Positions 7,321-14,444 of a stretch of DNA of 14,676 bases are shown piece by piece (within the stretch, counting starts at the first letter, position 1; every line of letters begins with the position of its first letter). The position numbers and the translations under genes were made by a program. Under the pieces are notes generated by a model. That model saw nothing but the letters and a program-made list of their open reading frames with translations. It made no database searches and was not told where the DNA came from. Source of the DNA: an uncultured Eubacteriales bacterium (GTDB lineage Bacteria > Bacillota > Clostridia > Oscillospirales > Oscillospiraceae); assembly GCA_900549705.1 (NCBI GenBank), contig URPI01000037.1, positions 1 through 14,676 on the forward strand, written 5' to 3'.

Positions 7321-7899
7321 ATGGCCAGAAGGACACAGACAATTATCACAGAGGCATTTATTGACTTGCTGACGCAAAAGCCCCTGGATAAAATCACGGT
7401 CAAGGACATCATTGAAAAGGCAGACATCAATCGAAACACCTTTTACTATTACTATGAAAATATTCCCGCCCTGATGGATGCTCTGTTCGATCAAGAAATC
7501 ACAAAGTTCACAGAGAGCACCGAAGCAAGCGATTCCTTTGCAAAGGAATATATGCGCGCCAGTGCCGTGGTGCGGGAGAACCGACGCGCTATTTACCACC
7601 TCTACCACTCCGAATACCGGGAGCGCCTTTCGCAGTATCTGGAAACCGCCGCCGAGCTGTTCATCGAACGGTTCGTCCGCAAGGCGGCAGCTTCCTATGC
7701 GCTGAGTGAGGAAGGCATCTACTATGTGACCCATTTTTACAGCTACGCCGTGGTGGGGTTGACCATTCACGTCATTCGGGAGAATATGCCCTCCATTGAC
7801 GAAAAGCTCCCGGAGCAAATTGAGCGCACCTTTTATGGCTCGGTGGATGACGTGATCCGCAGCTATATTCAGTTTTCGCAGGGAAACGGTGCCATTTAA
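7321..7899 (+). CDS. TetR/AcrR-family transcriptional regulator
   Basis: 192 residues, usual length. The N-terminal DNA-binding domain is plain: 'ITEAFIDLLTQKPLDKITVK' leading into 'DIIEKADINRNTFYYYYENI' (helix-turn-helix about residues 25-45), followed by 'ALMDALFDQEI'. The C-terminal region (about 60-192) is all helical, with aromatic residues ('YYVTHFYSYAVVGLTIHVI') that may line a ligand pocket; no ligand can be named. The ATG has AAGGAG at 7309-7314. It sits between the nitrogenase-like operon, ended by a terminator, and the DUF308-like/radical SAM pair, which also begins after a terminator. Its target could be itself, either neighbour, or a distant gene. It has its own near-consensus promoter and a candidate operator. 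Confidence 0.92.
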   Translation: MARRTQTIITEAFIDLLTQKPLDKITVKDIIEKADINRNTFYYYYENIPALMDALFDQEITKFTESTEASDSFAKEYMRASAVVRENRRAIYHLYHSEYRERLSQYLETAAELFIERFVRKAAASYALSEEGIYYVTHFYSYAVVGLTIHVIRENMPSIDEKLPEQIERTFYGSVDDVIRSYIQFSQGNGAI

Positions 7900-7948
7900 T
7901 ACCCCCGCGGCGTTTCCCGCCGTCACCCATTCTCTGAATTATCCAGGC

Positions 7949-7990
7949 AAAAACGCAGAATTGTCCGAATTCGGATGGTTCTGCGTTTTT
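7949..7990. terminator. Strong symmetrical hairpin, bidirectional terminator
   Basis: AAAAACGCAGAA (7949-7960) pairs perfectly with TTCTGCGTTTTT (7979-7990). The inside continues as three G-U pairs and then the 12-base palindrome TCCGAATTCGGA (7964-7975), so the whole 42-base element can fold on itself with almost no loop. The A-run on the left and T-run on the right suit termination in both directions. It begins 49 bases after the TetR-family stop. Confidence 0.85.
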
Positions 7991-8030
7991 GTCTGTAGAA
8001 ATTTGTCGGAGGAAAGAATAGAATGCCCCC

Positions 8031-8618
8031 ATGGATTTAGAAGCAGAAAGGAGGCACAATCAAACGAAGCAGCTGAAAGCGGTAAAATACGCCTACTCCA
8101 TCTTCGCTGGTATTCTGATTGTTTTTGGGCTTGCTGTGATGACTTTGGGTGGTATTCCAGCGCCTCTGTTTATGGTGATGGGTGGAACCCTGATGATTGG
8201 CTTTGGCGCTGTGCGGCTTCTGGGGTATTTTTCCAAAGATTCCTTACAGCTGGCCTTTCAGTTTGATTTGATTTTCGGAATCACCTCTGCCGTCCTTGGC
8301 TGCTACATGATTTGGGATTCCTACGCCACCGGTCACATTGTGATTATTCTTGGGCTGTTTTTCCTGATTGACGCATTGTCCAAAATACAGACTGCCATTG
8401 ATGCAAGGCGAATCGGCGTAGCGTGCTGGTGGTTGATTTTGGTCGTTGCGTTGGTGGCGGCAATCATCGGGGTTCTTGTAATTCTGATGGAATTCCGGGA
8501 ATTTGAGATTGTCAGCCGCTTGATTGGCACAGGACTTGCCATCGACGGCGTATTAAATCTATATGTTACACAAAGTACCGTAAATACAATTAGGAGGAAA
8601 AAAGAATGGGAAACTTAA
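8031..8618 (+). CDS. HdeD/DUF308-like six-helix membrane protein
   Basis: 195 residues. A short charged N-terminus ('MDLEAERRHNQTKQLKAVK') is followed by six hydrophobic segments at about residues 20-42, 46-66, 73-94, 100-116, 130-152 and 160-178, ending in a basic tail. The GxxL-rich helix pairs ('GILIVFGLAVM', 'GITSAVLGCYMIW') resemble the HdeD/DUF308 family, whose molecular role is poorly known. The start is uncertain: GGAGGA at 8008-8013 lies 17 bases upstream, well placed instead for an ATG at 8023 that reads a 5-codon peptide (MPPWI) ending at 8040 in another frame, overlapping this start. An AAAGGAGG at 8047-8054 has no start codon behind it. The gene overlaps the radical SAM gene by 13 bases, implying a joint function. 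Confidence 0.75.
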   Translation: MDLEAERRHNQTKQLKAVKYAYSIFAGILIVFGLAVMTLGGIPAPLFMVMGGTLMIGFGAVRLLGYFSKDSLQLAFQFDLIFGITSAVLGCYMIWDSYATGHIVIILGLFFLIDALSKIQTAIDARRIGVACWWLILVVALVAAIIGVLVILMEFREFEIVSRLIGTGLAIDGVLNLYVTQSTVNTIRRKKEWET

Positions 8619-10018
8619 CACATAAGGCGGTTCGAGCCGCCGCCGGACTGGGTATCGATCAGATATTGAAGAAGGTAAACCGGGGTGATCGGGAAGCCGA
8701 AATGCTAAAGCTCCTGGACATGATGAACGAATATATCGCCGGTTCCAACCTGAGTGTGGATTTTGATTCTATCTGCAACGTGGTAACGGACAAGAGCACT
8801 GCCCTGAATCGGTACATAAATCGGGCGCTGGACGAGGTTGACCCCAACGTGCTGAAAACCACCGCTCTGAACTTTGGCTTTGAGGCCATGATTAACGGCA
8901 CCATGACCATCCGCAAAATGCGGGAGGTGCATCAGTGCAACATCCCCTGGTTGATTCTCATGGATCCCACCTCTGCCTGCAACCTGCACTGCACAGGCTG
9001 CTGGGCCGCAGAATATGGCAACAAGCTGAATCTGAGCTATGAGGAGCTGGCCAGCGTCGTCCGTCAGGGGCGGGAACTGGGCGTTTATTTCTATATGTTC
9101 ACCGGCGGTGAGCCCCTGGTGCGGAAAAAAGATGTTATCCGCCTGTGTAAAGAATTTAACGACTGCCAGTTCCTGGCCTTTACCAACGGCACCTTGGTTG
9201 ACCAGACCTTCTGCGATGAGATGAAGCAGGTGGGCAACCTGATGCTGGCCATCTCTCTGGAAGGTGACCCGGAGGTCAACGACCTCCGCAGAGGCCAGGG
9301 TGTCTACGCCAAGGTGATGCACGCCATGGGATTGCTGAAGGAGAACGGCCTGATTTTCGGCACCTCCATCTGCTACACCTCCAAGAACTGTATGTCCGTC
9401 ACCAGCTCCGAATTTGTAAAGCTCATGGTGGACAAAGGCTGCCGCTACGCCATGTACTTCCACTATATGCCCGTGGGCAACGATGCCTCCGTGGATTTGC
9501 TGCCCACCCCCGAGCAGCGGGTTTACCTCAAGGATCGCATCCGCCAGATTCGCAAGCTGAAGGACGGCGAGGGACTGTTTACCATGGACTTCCAGAATGA
9601 CGGCGAGTTTGTGGGCGGCTGCATTGCAGGTGGCCGGAACTACTTCCACATCAACGCCAACGGCGATGCCGAGCCCTGCGTGTTCATTCACTACTCCAAT
9701 GCCAATATTCGCACCCACACCCTGCTGGAAATTCTGAAAAGCCCCCTGTTTATGGCCTACCGGGACAACCAGCCCTTCAACGAAAATCACCTGCGCCCCT
9801 GCCCCATGCTGGAAAACCCGGAAATCTTACAGAGAATGGTTGCCGAGACCGGTGCCAAGTCCACCGACCTGCAATCTCCCGAGTCTGCCGAGCATCTGTG
9901 CGGCAAGTGCGCGGAGTACGCCAGGAATTGGAAACCCTGCGCCAACAAACTCTGGGCGGAGGAAAAGCACCCCGTCCCCACCTACGAAAACTACAAGGAC
10001 TGGAAGCCCCAGGACTAA
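8606..10018 (+). CDS. Radical SAM protein with cysteine-rich (SPASM-like) C-terminus
   Basis: 470 residues. An N-terminal helical region of about 110 residues has no recognised motif. The radical SAM core then starts: C125-N-L-H-C129-T-G-C132 in 'DPTSACNLHCTGCW' is the CxxxCxxC site for the [4Fe-4S]-SAM cluster, and 'FTGGEPL' (GGEP at 167-170) is the SAM-binding motif. The C-terminus has a string of cysteines ('GGCIAGG', 'GDAEPCVFIHY', 'RPCPMLENPE', 'LCGKCAEY', 'WKPCANK') suggesting one or two auxiliary Fe-S clusters as in SPASM proteins. The ATG has AGGAGG at 8592-8597. No precursor-peptide gene is seen nearby, so a peptide-modifying role is not supported. Coupling to a membrane protein allows a lipid- or membrane-related role, but this is inference; the substrate is unknown. 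Confidence 0.88.
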   Translation: MGNLTHKAVRAAAGLGIDQILKKVNRGDREAEMLKLLDMMNEYIAGSNLSVDFDSICNVVTDKSTALNRYINRALDEVDPNVLKTTALNFGFEAMINGTMTIRKMREVHQCNIPWLILMDPTSACNLHCTGCWAAEYGNKLNLSYEELASVVRQGRELGVYFYMFTGGEPLVRKKDVIRLCKEFNDCQFLAFTNGTLVDQTFCDEMKQVGNLMLAISLEGDPEVNDLRRGQGVYAKVMHAMGLLKENGLIFGTSICYTSKNCMSVTSSEFVKLMVDKGCRYAMYFHYMPVGNDASVDLLPTPEQRVYLKDRIRQIRKLKDGEGLFTMDFQNDGEFVGGCIAGGRNYFHINANGDAEPCVFIHYSNANIRTHTLLEILKSPLFMAYRDNQPFNENHLRPCPMLENPEILQRMVAETGAKSTDLQSPESAEHLCGKCAEYARNWKPCANKLWAEEKHPVPTYENYKDWKPQD

Positions 10019-10035
10019 CCGAAACGCCCGATGAG

Positions 10036-10069
10036 AAGCCGGACTGTCCCTCTTGGGCAGTCCGGCTTT
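10036..10069 (+). terminator. Intrinsic terminator of the DUF308-like/radical SAM pair
   Basis: AAGCCGGACTG (10036-10046) pairs with CAGTCCGGCTT (10058-10068). CCC/GGG extends the stem inside with one bulge, leaving a TCTT loop. Only a short T-tail follows (CTTTG). It lies 17 bases after the stop codon. Confidence 0.75.
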
Positions 10070-10131
10070 GAACCGCTTTATCATGATCCGCGCCGCCTAT
10101 GCGGGAGATCGCGCCGCCGGCATAGCATGGC

Positions 10132-10161
10132 AGGCCGCCTTGCAGGAGGCCTTTTCCTTTC
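10132..10161 (+). terminator. Possible second terminator-like hairpin
   Basis: AGGCC (10132-10136) pairs with GGCCT (10148-10152), with CCT/AGG inside after one mismatch and a TGC loop, followed by TTTTCCTTT. It may be a back-up terminator. It lies in the roughly 260-base gap between the radical SAM gene and rex, which otherwise holds only a weak 54-codon reading frame (10083-10247) that I do not call. Confidence 0.35.
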
Positions 10162-10226
10162 GGTCTGGCAGGGAAACTTTCATTGTAAAGGATTATCGCT
10201 CCATGCTCAATTTTTTCTATAGCAAA

Positions 10227-10251
10227 GGGGTCAGGCTCACCGCCTGACCCC
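10227..10251 (-). terminator. Terminator of rex (convergent)
   Basis: GGGGTCAGGC (10227-10236) pairs perfectly with GCCTGACCCC (10242-10251) around a 5-base loop. On the - strand it is followed by TTTGCTATAG, a short T-tail. It is 30 bases past the rex stop codon. Confidence 0.7.
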
Positions 10252-10281
10252 AACATTTATGATCGATCCACTTTTTATAAA

Positions 10282-10956
10282 TTACGAATTTTCCGTGTCC
10301 GCGCTGTCACCGTGGGCCATTTTTTCCTCGGTGAGCTGGGCTCTCAGGTGGACACTGAGCACCGCCAATGAGGTTGCCATGTTCTCATTCTGCACCAGAA
10401 TATGCTCCGGTACATCCAGGTGGACAGGCGCAAAGTTCCAGATTGCTTTCACGCCACAGGCAATGAGTCGGTCGGCCGCCTCCTGCGCGTGGGCGGCGGG
10501 AACGGTGATAATGCCCATAAGCACCTTGTGTACCTTGCAGAAATGCTCCAGCTTGGAAATGGGATAAATAGGCTTTCCGTCCTCGGTCTTTTCCTGAGTG
10601 GGGCTGGTATCAAATGCCGCCTGAATATTCAGGCCGTATTCCTCAAATCCAATATAGCCCATCAGTGCCAGACCCAGCTTGCCCGCGCCAATGAGCACCG
10701 CATCGGTGGTGTTGTCGTAGCCCAGAAACTGCTCAATGTCCGTAATCAGCGATTCCCGCAGATAGCCGATTTTGGGTCTTCCCCCATCGGAAACAATAGC
10801 CAAATCCTTGCGCACCTGCACCTCGCCCATTCCCAGCGCCCCTGCCAGGGACGTGGCAGAAATATGGGTGGGACCATCCTCCGGCAGATTCTTCAAATAG
10901 GCCAGATAGACCGGAAGGCGCTTGAGCACAGACTTGGATACTTTCTTCTGTTCCAT
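10282..10956 (-). CDS. rex: Redox-sensing transcriptional repressor Rex
   Basis: 224 residues from the chosen start. Rex reads the NADH/NAD+ ratio and represses fermentation and respiration genes when NADH is low. An N-terminal winged helix ('KRLPVYLAYLKNL' and 'GEVQVRKDLAIVSDGG') is followed by a Rossmann domain with GxGxxG at residues 90-95 ('LIGAGKLGLAL') and the family segment 'GIITVPAAHAQEAADRL'. 'KAIWNFAPVHLDVPEHILVQ' near the end matches the usual 'I.NFAP..L.VP' motif. The first in-frame ATG (10965) is only 1 base behind AAAGGA; the ATG at 10956 has 10 bases of spacing and gives the normal Rex N-terminus, so I chose it. It has its own promoter just after sigE and a facing terminator. 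Confidence 0.93.
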   Translation of the reverse strand: MEQKKVSKSVLKRLPVYLAYLKNLPEDGPTHISATSLAGALGMGEVQVRKDLAIVSDGGRPKIGYLRESLITDIEQFLGYDNTTDAVLIGAGKLGLALMGYIGFEEYGLNIQAAFDTSPTQEKTEDGKPIYPISKLEHFCKVHKVLMGIITVPAAHAQEAADRLIACGVKAIWNFAPVHLDVPEHILVQNENMATSLAVLSVHLRAQLTEEKMAHGDSADTENS

Positions 10957-10983
10957 CAGAACCATGTCCTTTCGTACAATTTT

Positions 10984-11020
10984 ATCGATAATAAATTGTA
11001 TCGATACTATTTGTATCGAT
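10984..11020. repeat. ATCGAT repeats in the rex promoter region (candidate operator)
   Basis: Three copies of ATCGAT at 10984-10989, 11000-11005 and 11015-11020. Two are within the direct repeat TTGTATCGAT (10996-11005 and 11011-11020, 15 bases apart), and GTATCGATAC (10998-11007) is a 10-base palindrome. They lie at and just downstream of the -10 box of the rex promoter, where a repressor would act. The motif does not fit the usual Rex box (TTGTGAA-N4-TTCACAA type) well, so the binding protein is not named. Confidence 0.5.
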
Positions 11021-11047
11021 TATACCACAGAACAAGCTCCAATGCAA
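11019..11047 (-). promoter_or_regulatory. Sigma-A-type promoter for rex
   Basis: On the - strand, TTGCAT (11047-11042), 17-base spacer, TATAAT (11024-11019). The leader to the ATG at 10956 is about 55 bases. The promoter begins only 10 bases after the sigE stop codon. Confidence 0.75.
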
Positions 11048-11056
11048 CTGGATTTT

Positions 11057-11755
11057 TTATGCACAGCTGGTTTGGCGAAGCATCTCCTTGCGAAGCTTGA
11101 ACATAATGCGCTTTTCCAGGCGAGAAATATAGGATTGGGAAATGCCCATTTTTTCTGCCACCTCCTTCTGGGTCAGTTCCTTCTGCCCTTCCAGGCCATA
11201 GCGCATGACCACAATCTCCCGCTCTCGGCTGGGCAGCTCCCGCAGTGCCTGCCGCAGAACGCACAAATCCACATCATCCTCCAGCGGGCGGGAAATCTCG
11301 TCCCCGTCCGTGCCCAGGATGTCAGAGAGCAGCAGCTCATTGCCGTCGCAGTCCAAATTGATTGGCTCATCCAGGGAAATTTCCGCCTTCTGGCCGGAGA
11401 TTTTGCGGATGTGCATGAGAATCTCATTTTCAATACACCGGGAGGCGTAGGTCGCCAGGCGGATGTTCTTATCCAGCCGATAGGTGCCGATGGCTTTCAT
11501 AAGGCCGATGGTTCCAATGGAAATCAAATCCTCTAACCCTGTGGACACGTTTTCAAACCGCCGGGCGATATACACCACCAGGCGCAGATTGTGCTCCACC
11601 AGCAGCCGCTTTGCCCCCTCGTCCCCCTGCTCCAGGGCTTCCAGCGCCGCCTTTTCCTCCTCCCCTTTCAGCGGCGGAGGCAGGGTATCGCTGCCGCCGA
11701 TGTAATAAAGGCCGATGGTGGTTTGGGTGAACCATTTTACAAACAGTCTCAGCAT
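11057..11755 (-). CDS. sigE: Sporulation sigma factor SigE (mother-cell, pro-form)
   Basis: 232 residues, against 239 in Bacillus subtilis. The N-terminal pro-sequence region contains the diagnostic 'LYYIGGSDTLPPPL', near which SpoIIGA cleaves. Region 2 is 'GLEDLISIGTIGLMKAIGTY' with 'ATYASRCIENEILMHIRK'; region 4 is 'LTQKEVAEKMGISQSYISRL'. It directs early mother-cell transcription after asymmetric division. The ATG has GGAGGG upstream and overlaps the spoIIGA stop by 7 bases, the classic processing-enzyme/substrate pairing. In many Firmicutes sigG comes next; here rex follows instead. No terminator is visible between sigE and rex, so some read-through into rex is possible. Confidence 0.93.
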   Translation of the reverse strand: MLRLFVKWFTQTTIGLYYIGGSDTLPPPLKGEEEKAALEALEQGDEGAKRLLVEHNLRLVVYIARRFENVSTGLEDLISIGTIGLMKAIGTYRLDKNIRLATYASRCIENEILMHIRKISGQKAEISLDEPINLDCDGNELLLSDILGTDGDEISRPLEDDVDLCVLRQALRELPSREREIVVMRYGLEGQKELTQKEVAEKMGISQSYISRLEKRIMFKLRKEMLRQTSCA

Positions 11756-12492
11756 AAAGTCCCTCCCGCAAGTGCCTGATATTCCGTTCCAAAGCTCTGG
11801 GGCGCAAATGCCACCAGGGCATCCCCCCTTCTTCTGCCCACCCGCACCCGGCGAAAACGCATGGCCAGCAGCAGTCCATGCTCCGCTCCCACCGCCCGGA
11901 AGGGCACCAGGCGCAAACCAGGCAGGGGCATTTGCTCCATGGTTTTCAGCGGCTCCGCCAGCTGCTTTTTCGTCAGCCCCGTCAAGCGTTTTGCCTCCGG
12001 GCTTCCAATGACCAGCACCGACTCCCCGGTGACCGGGTCCCGCAGCTCATTGCCGGTGTCATAGAGGGCATGAAGGTGAATGGTCTTTCCCTGCCCAATG
12101 ATTTCCACGGGAATCAACCGCCGCCGGGGCACGCGATTCGTTAGCCAGAAGATGCCTGCAATGGTGGCTGCCAGCTGCCACCAGCCGCCCCGCCCAACCT
12201 CCCGCACGGCGCTGCCCAGCGCCAGCGTCACCAGCAGGAAGGTTCCAATCGCTCTGGCATCCAATCCGAAGGCCAACAGTGCCATCACAGTCAGAATCAG
12301 CACCCGCCAGGGAAGCGCCCCAAAAAAGCGGCAGTCCGGGTGGAGGCACACCGCCGCATGAACCGCCCCCAGCGCTGCCGCTGCCAGCAGCCGCCACAGC
12401 CGCGTGTCCCGCCCGGTCATACATCCTGTGCCTGCCAGCAGCAGCCCATTGACACAGAAATTCAGCCCGGCAACCATATGGATTCTGCTCAA
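11749..12492 (-). CDS. spoIIGA: Sigma-E processing peptidase SpoIIGA (TTG start)
   Basis: 247 residues, shorter than the 309 of B. subtilis SpoIIGA. Four to five membrane helices fill roughly residues 6-118 ('GLNFCVNGLLLAG', 'VLILTVMALLAFG', 'TFLLVTLALG', 'LAATIAGIFWL'). The cytoplasmic aspartic-protease-like domain follows, with 'HALYDTGNELRDPVTG'; Asp145 in DTGN is the expected catalytic residue. It activates pro-SigE at the septum. An upstream in-frame ATG (12558) has no ribosome site; the TTG at 12492 is 8 bases behind AGGAGG and gives an N-terminus that enters the first helix at once, as in the family. The ATG at 12477 is too far from the site. It overlaps sigE by 7 bases. Confidence 0.88.
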   Translation of the reverse strand: MSRIHMVAGLNFCVNGLLLAGTGCMTGRDTRLWRLLAAAALGAVHAAVCLHPDCRFFGALPWRVLILTVMALLAFGLDARAIGTFLLVTLALGSAVREVGRGGWWQLAATIAGIFWLTNRVPRRRLIPVEIIGQGKTIHLHALYDTGNELRDPVTGESVLVIGSPEAKRLTGLTKKQLAEPLKTMEQMPLPGLRLVPFRAVGAEHGLLLAMRFRRVRVGRRRGDALVAFAPQSFGTEYQALAGGTLC

Positions 12493-12500
12493 GAAATGCA

Positions 12501-12506
12501 CCTCCT
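12501..12506 (-). promoter_or_regulatory. Ribosome binding site fixing the spoIIGA TTG start
   Basis: AGGAGG on the - strand, 8 bases before TTG 12492. No other start codon in frame has a comparable site. Confidence 0.75.
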
Positions 12507-12571
12507 GCGACACCGTGAAGGGGATTCCTCCGTTACGCCCCTGCCCGGGGACTGGCATTCACTATACCCTC

Positions 12572-12590
12572 ACGCACAAAAAAAGTGCGT
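12572..12590. repeat. Small inverted repeat with A7/T7 loop upstream of spoIIGA
   Basis: ACGCAC-AAAAAAA-GTGCGT. It lies in the 198-base gap between spoIIGA and the DUF951 terminator. A weak -10-like TATAGT sits beside it on the - strand (about 12566-12561) but with no convincing -35. It may be part of the spoIIGA control region. No clear Spo0A box was found. Confidence 0.3.
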
Positions 12591-12680
12591 CGGTTTCCAG
12601 CCCGCCCGCGCCGCAAGTTCCTGCTGCCTGCCTCTGGATTTCTGCGGCAAGCGGGAAGATGTTCTTCCCTGTCCCACCGG

Positions 12681-12736
12681 AAAAAGAAAAACCATCCCCC
12701 ATCGGGTCATCACTTTTGTGACCGACGGGGGATGGT
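12681..12736 (-). terminator. Strong terminator of the rarA-DUF951 unit
   Basis: ACCATCCCCC (12691-12700) pairs with GGGGGATGGT (12727-12736), with GGTCA/TGACC pairing inside. Read on the - strand the stem is followed by TTTTTCTTTTT (12691-12681). It lies directly after the DUF951 stop codon. Confidence 0.88.
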
Positions 12737-12738
12737 GT

Positions 12739-12933
12739 TCATTTCAGAGAATCGCTTGGCCTTTCCACGGAGCGGATGTTTTTTTCCGCCTTCTGGCGGG
12801 GGGTCATCAGTTCATGTCCGCAGCCCAGGCAGCGCAGTCGAAAGTCTGCGCCGGTGCGCAGCACCAGCCACCGCTTTTCCCCGCAGGGATGGGGCTTTTT
12901 CATCACAAGCACATCATTGAGGCGAATATCCAT
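12739..12933 (-). CDS. DUF951 family small protein, probable metal-binding
   Basis: 64 residues, the normal DUF951 size. 'MDIRLNDVLVMKKPHPCGEK' at the start and 'RCLGCGHELMTPR' are the family hallmarks; C17, C35 and C38 could bind zinc together with a nearby His or another residue. The molecular role is not known; the gene is widespread in Firmicutes, usually beside housekeeping genes. The ATG has AAGGAGGAG directly upstream and lies 9 bases after the rarA stop, so the two are co-transcribed. Confidence 0.88.
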   Translation of the reverse strand: MDIRLNDVLVMKKPHPCGEKRWLVLRTGADFRLRCLGCGHELMTPRQKAEKNIRSVERPSDSLK

Positions 12934-12942
12934 GGCTCCTCC

Positions 12943-14202
12943 TTATTTTTTGACAGCATCCCAATAGGCCTTGGAGGCTTGCTCCAGCTTATTGGGGCCA
13001 AATTCATAGTATTTTTTCCCCACCAAATTATCCGGCAAATACTGCTGCCGCACCCAGTGGTTGGGGTAGTCATGGGGGTAGAGATACCCCTGCTCCCGCT
13101 CCTGGGTAAAGGTGTCGGCATGGACATTTTGCAGATGCCGGGGGAAATCGCCGCCCAGCCCCTTCTGCACGTCCTCAATGGCAGCATTGATAGCATCATG
13201 TCCGGAGTTGGACTTGGGGGAGGTCGCCATTAAAATAGCCGCGTCTGCCAAAGGAAGCCTTGCCTCCGGCATTCCCAGCATCAGCGCCATGTCCACACAG
13301 CTTTTCACAATAGGCAGCACCTGGGGATAGGCAAGCCCCACATCCTCCGCCGCAACGACCATGAGCCGGCGGCAGGCGGACTGCATCTGCCCCGCCTCCA
13401 AAAGCCGTGCCAGATAGTGAACGGCGGCATCGGGGTCGGAGCCTCGAATGGACTTTTGCAGCGCCGACAGCAAGTCATAGTAGTTATCCCCCTCCCGGTC
13501 CGCCCGCAGGGCGCTTTTCTGGGTGACCGCCTTGGCATCCTCCAGCGTCAGGGGGAGCAGACTGCCCTGGGGAATCCCGGCGGAGAACAGCACCTCCACC
13601 GCATTCATGGCCTTGCGCAAGTCACCGCCGCAAGCGCCGGAAATGTATTCCAGTGCGCCCGCCTCCGGCTGTGCTGTCAGGCCGGTGCGCTGCTCCATGT
13701 GGGCAACCGCCCGCTTCACCGCTTGCAGGGCGGCAGATGCAGAAATCTGCTTGAACTCAAACACGGTGGAGCGGCTGAGGATGGCGTTGAACACATAAAA
13801 GTAGGGATTTTCCGTGGTGGAGGCAATCAGGGTTATTTTCCCGTTTTCAATGTATTCCAGCAGGGACTGCTGCTGCTTTTTATTAAAGGACTGAATCTCG
13901 TCCAGATACAGCAGCACCCCGTTGGGTGCCATAAAGGTGTCCAGCTGGGACACAATCTCTTTGATGTCAGCAGTGGAAGCTGTGGTGGCATTAAGCTTAT
14001 ATAGCGTGCGGTTGGTCTGCTTTGCAATGATGTTGGCAACGGTGGTCTTGCCTGTGCCGCTGGGACCATAGAAAACCATGTTGGGAATGTTGCCGGAGTC
14101 AATCAGACGGCGCAGCACCGCGCCCTTGCCCAAAATATGTTCCTGTCCAAATACTTCGTCCAACGTCTGTGGCCGAAGCAAATCCGCTAACGGTTGATAC
14201 AC
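12943..14202 (-). CDS. rarA: Replication-associated recombination protein RarA (MgsA-type AAA+ ATPase)
   Basis: 419 residues, normal length. N-terminal 'PLADLLRPQTLDEVFGQEHI', Walker A GPSGTGKT (46-53), Walker B 'LLYLDEIQ' (97-104), sensor-1 'LIASTTENPYF', arginine finger region 'ILSRSTVFEF', and the C-terminal RarA block 'ARLLEAGQMQSACRRLMVVA' through 'YPHDYPNHWVRQQYLP'. It acts at stalled replication forks as a clamp-loader-like tetrameric ATPase. The start is GTG at 14202 with a GAGAGGTGA site 7 bases upstream; it has a near-consensus promoter 27 bases before the start. It is transcribed with the DUF951 gene. Confidence 0.94.
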   Translation of the reverse strand: MYQPLADLLRPQTLDEVFGQEHILGKGAVLRRLIDSGNIPNMVFYGPSGTGKTTVANIIAKQTNRTLYKLNATTASTADIKEIVSQLDTFMAPNGVLLYLDEIQSFNKKQQQSLLEYIENGKITLIASTTENPYFYVFNAILSRSTVFEFKQISASAALQAVKRAVAHMEQRTGLTAQPEAGALEYISGACGGDLRKAMNAVEVLFSAGIPQGSLLPLTLEDAKAVTQKSALRADREGDNYYDLLSALQKSIRGSDPDAAVHYLARLLEAGQMQSACRRLMVVAAEDVGLAYPQVLPIVKSCVDMALMLGMPEARLPLADAAILMATSPKSNSGHDAINAAIEDVQKGLGGDFPRHLQNVHADTFTQEREQGYLYPHDYPNHWVRQQYLPDNLVGKKYYEFGPNKLEQASKAYWDAVKK

Positions 14203-14228
14203 AGCAGCTCACCTCTCCATTGCGGATG

Positions 14229-14257
14229 ATTATATCACACTTTCTGCCCGTTTTCAA
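14229..14257 (-). promoter_or_regulatory. Sigma-A-type promoter for rarA
   Basis: On the - strand TTGAAA (14257-14252), 17-base spacer, TATAAT (14234-14229). The spacer, GGGCAGAAAGTGTGA and flanks, is nearly the same as in the opposite-facing promoter at 14445-14473. Confidence 0.8.
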
Positions 14258-14378
14258 TGAAGGGACTTCTGCTTTTTCTTTTGGTCTTGGGGTGGAAACG
14301 TCTCCGGCTTACCATACGAATTTCAACATTCTGCCCTGATTCTCTTGACGCTTGCTTTTCAAAATCAGCGTCTCGGTG

Positions 14379-14405
14379 CAAAATGAAATTTCAAATTTCA
14401 TTTTG
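14379..14405. repeat. 27-bp AT-rich palindrome between the divergent promoters
   Basis: CAAAATGAAATTT (14379-14391), one central C, then its exact reverse complement (14393-14405). It lies 40 bp left of the right-facing promoter. It could be an operator for a dimeric regulator or, on transcription, a weak hairpin. The 14258-14444 stretch around it holds no gene I can support; an 82-codon - frame crossing it has no ribosome site. Confidence 0.7.
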
Positions 14406-14444
14406 TCGCTCTCGGTTTTTTTAACAGTTTTTTCCCTATACCTC

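Noticed and set aside
10083..10247. 54-codon + frame (MIRAAYAGDRAAG...) between the radical SAM gene and rex
   Set aside because: No ribosome site, lies behind a terminator, crosses another hairpin and ends inside the rex terminator.
12506..12512. Spo0A-box-like TGTCGCA on the - strand before spoIIGA
   Set aside because: One mismatch to TGTCGAA and it overlaps the ribosome binding site of spoIIGA, a wrong place for an activator site.
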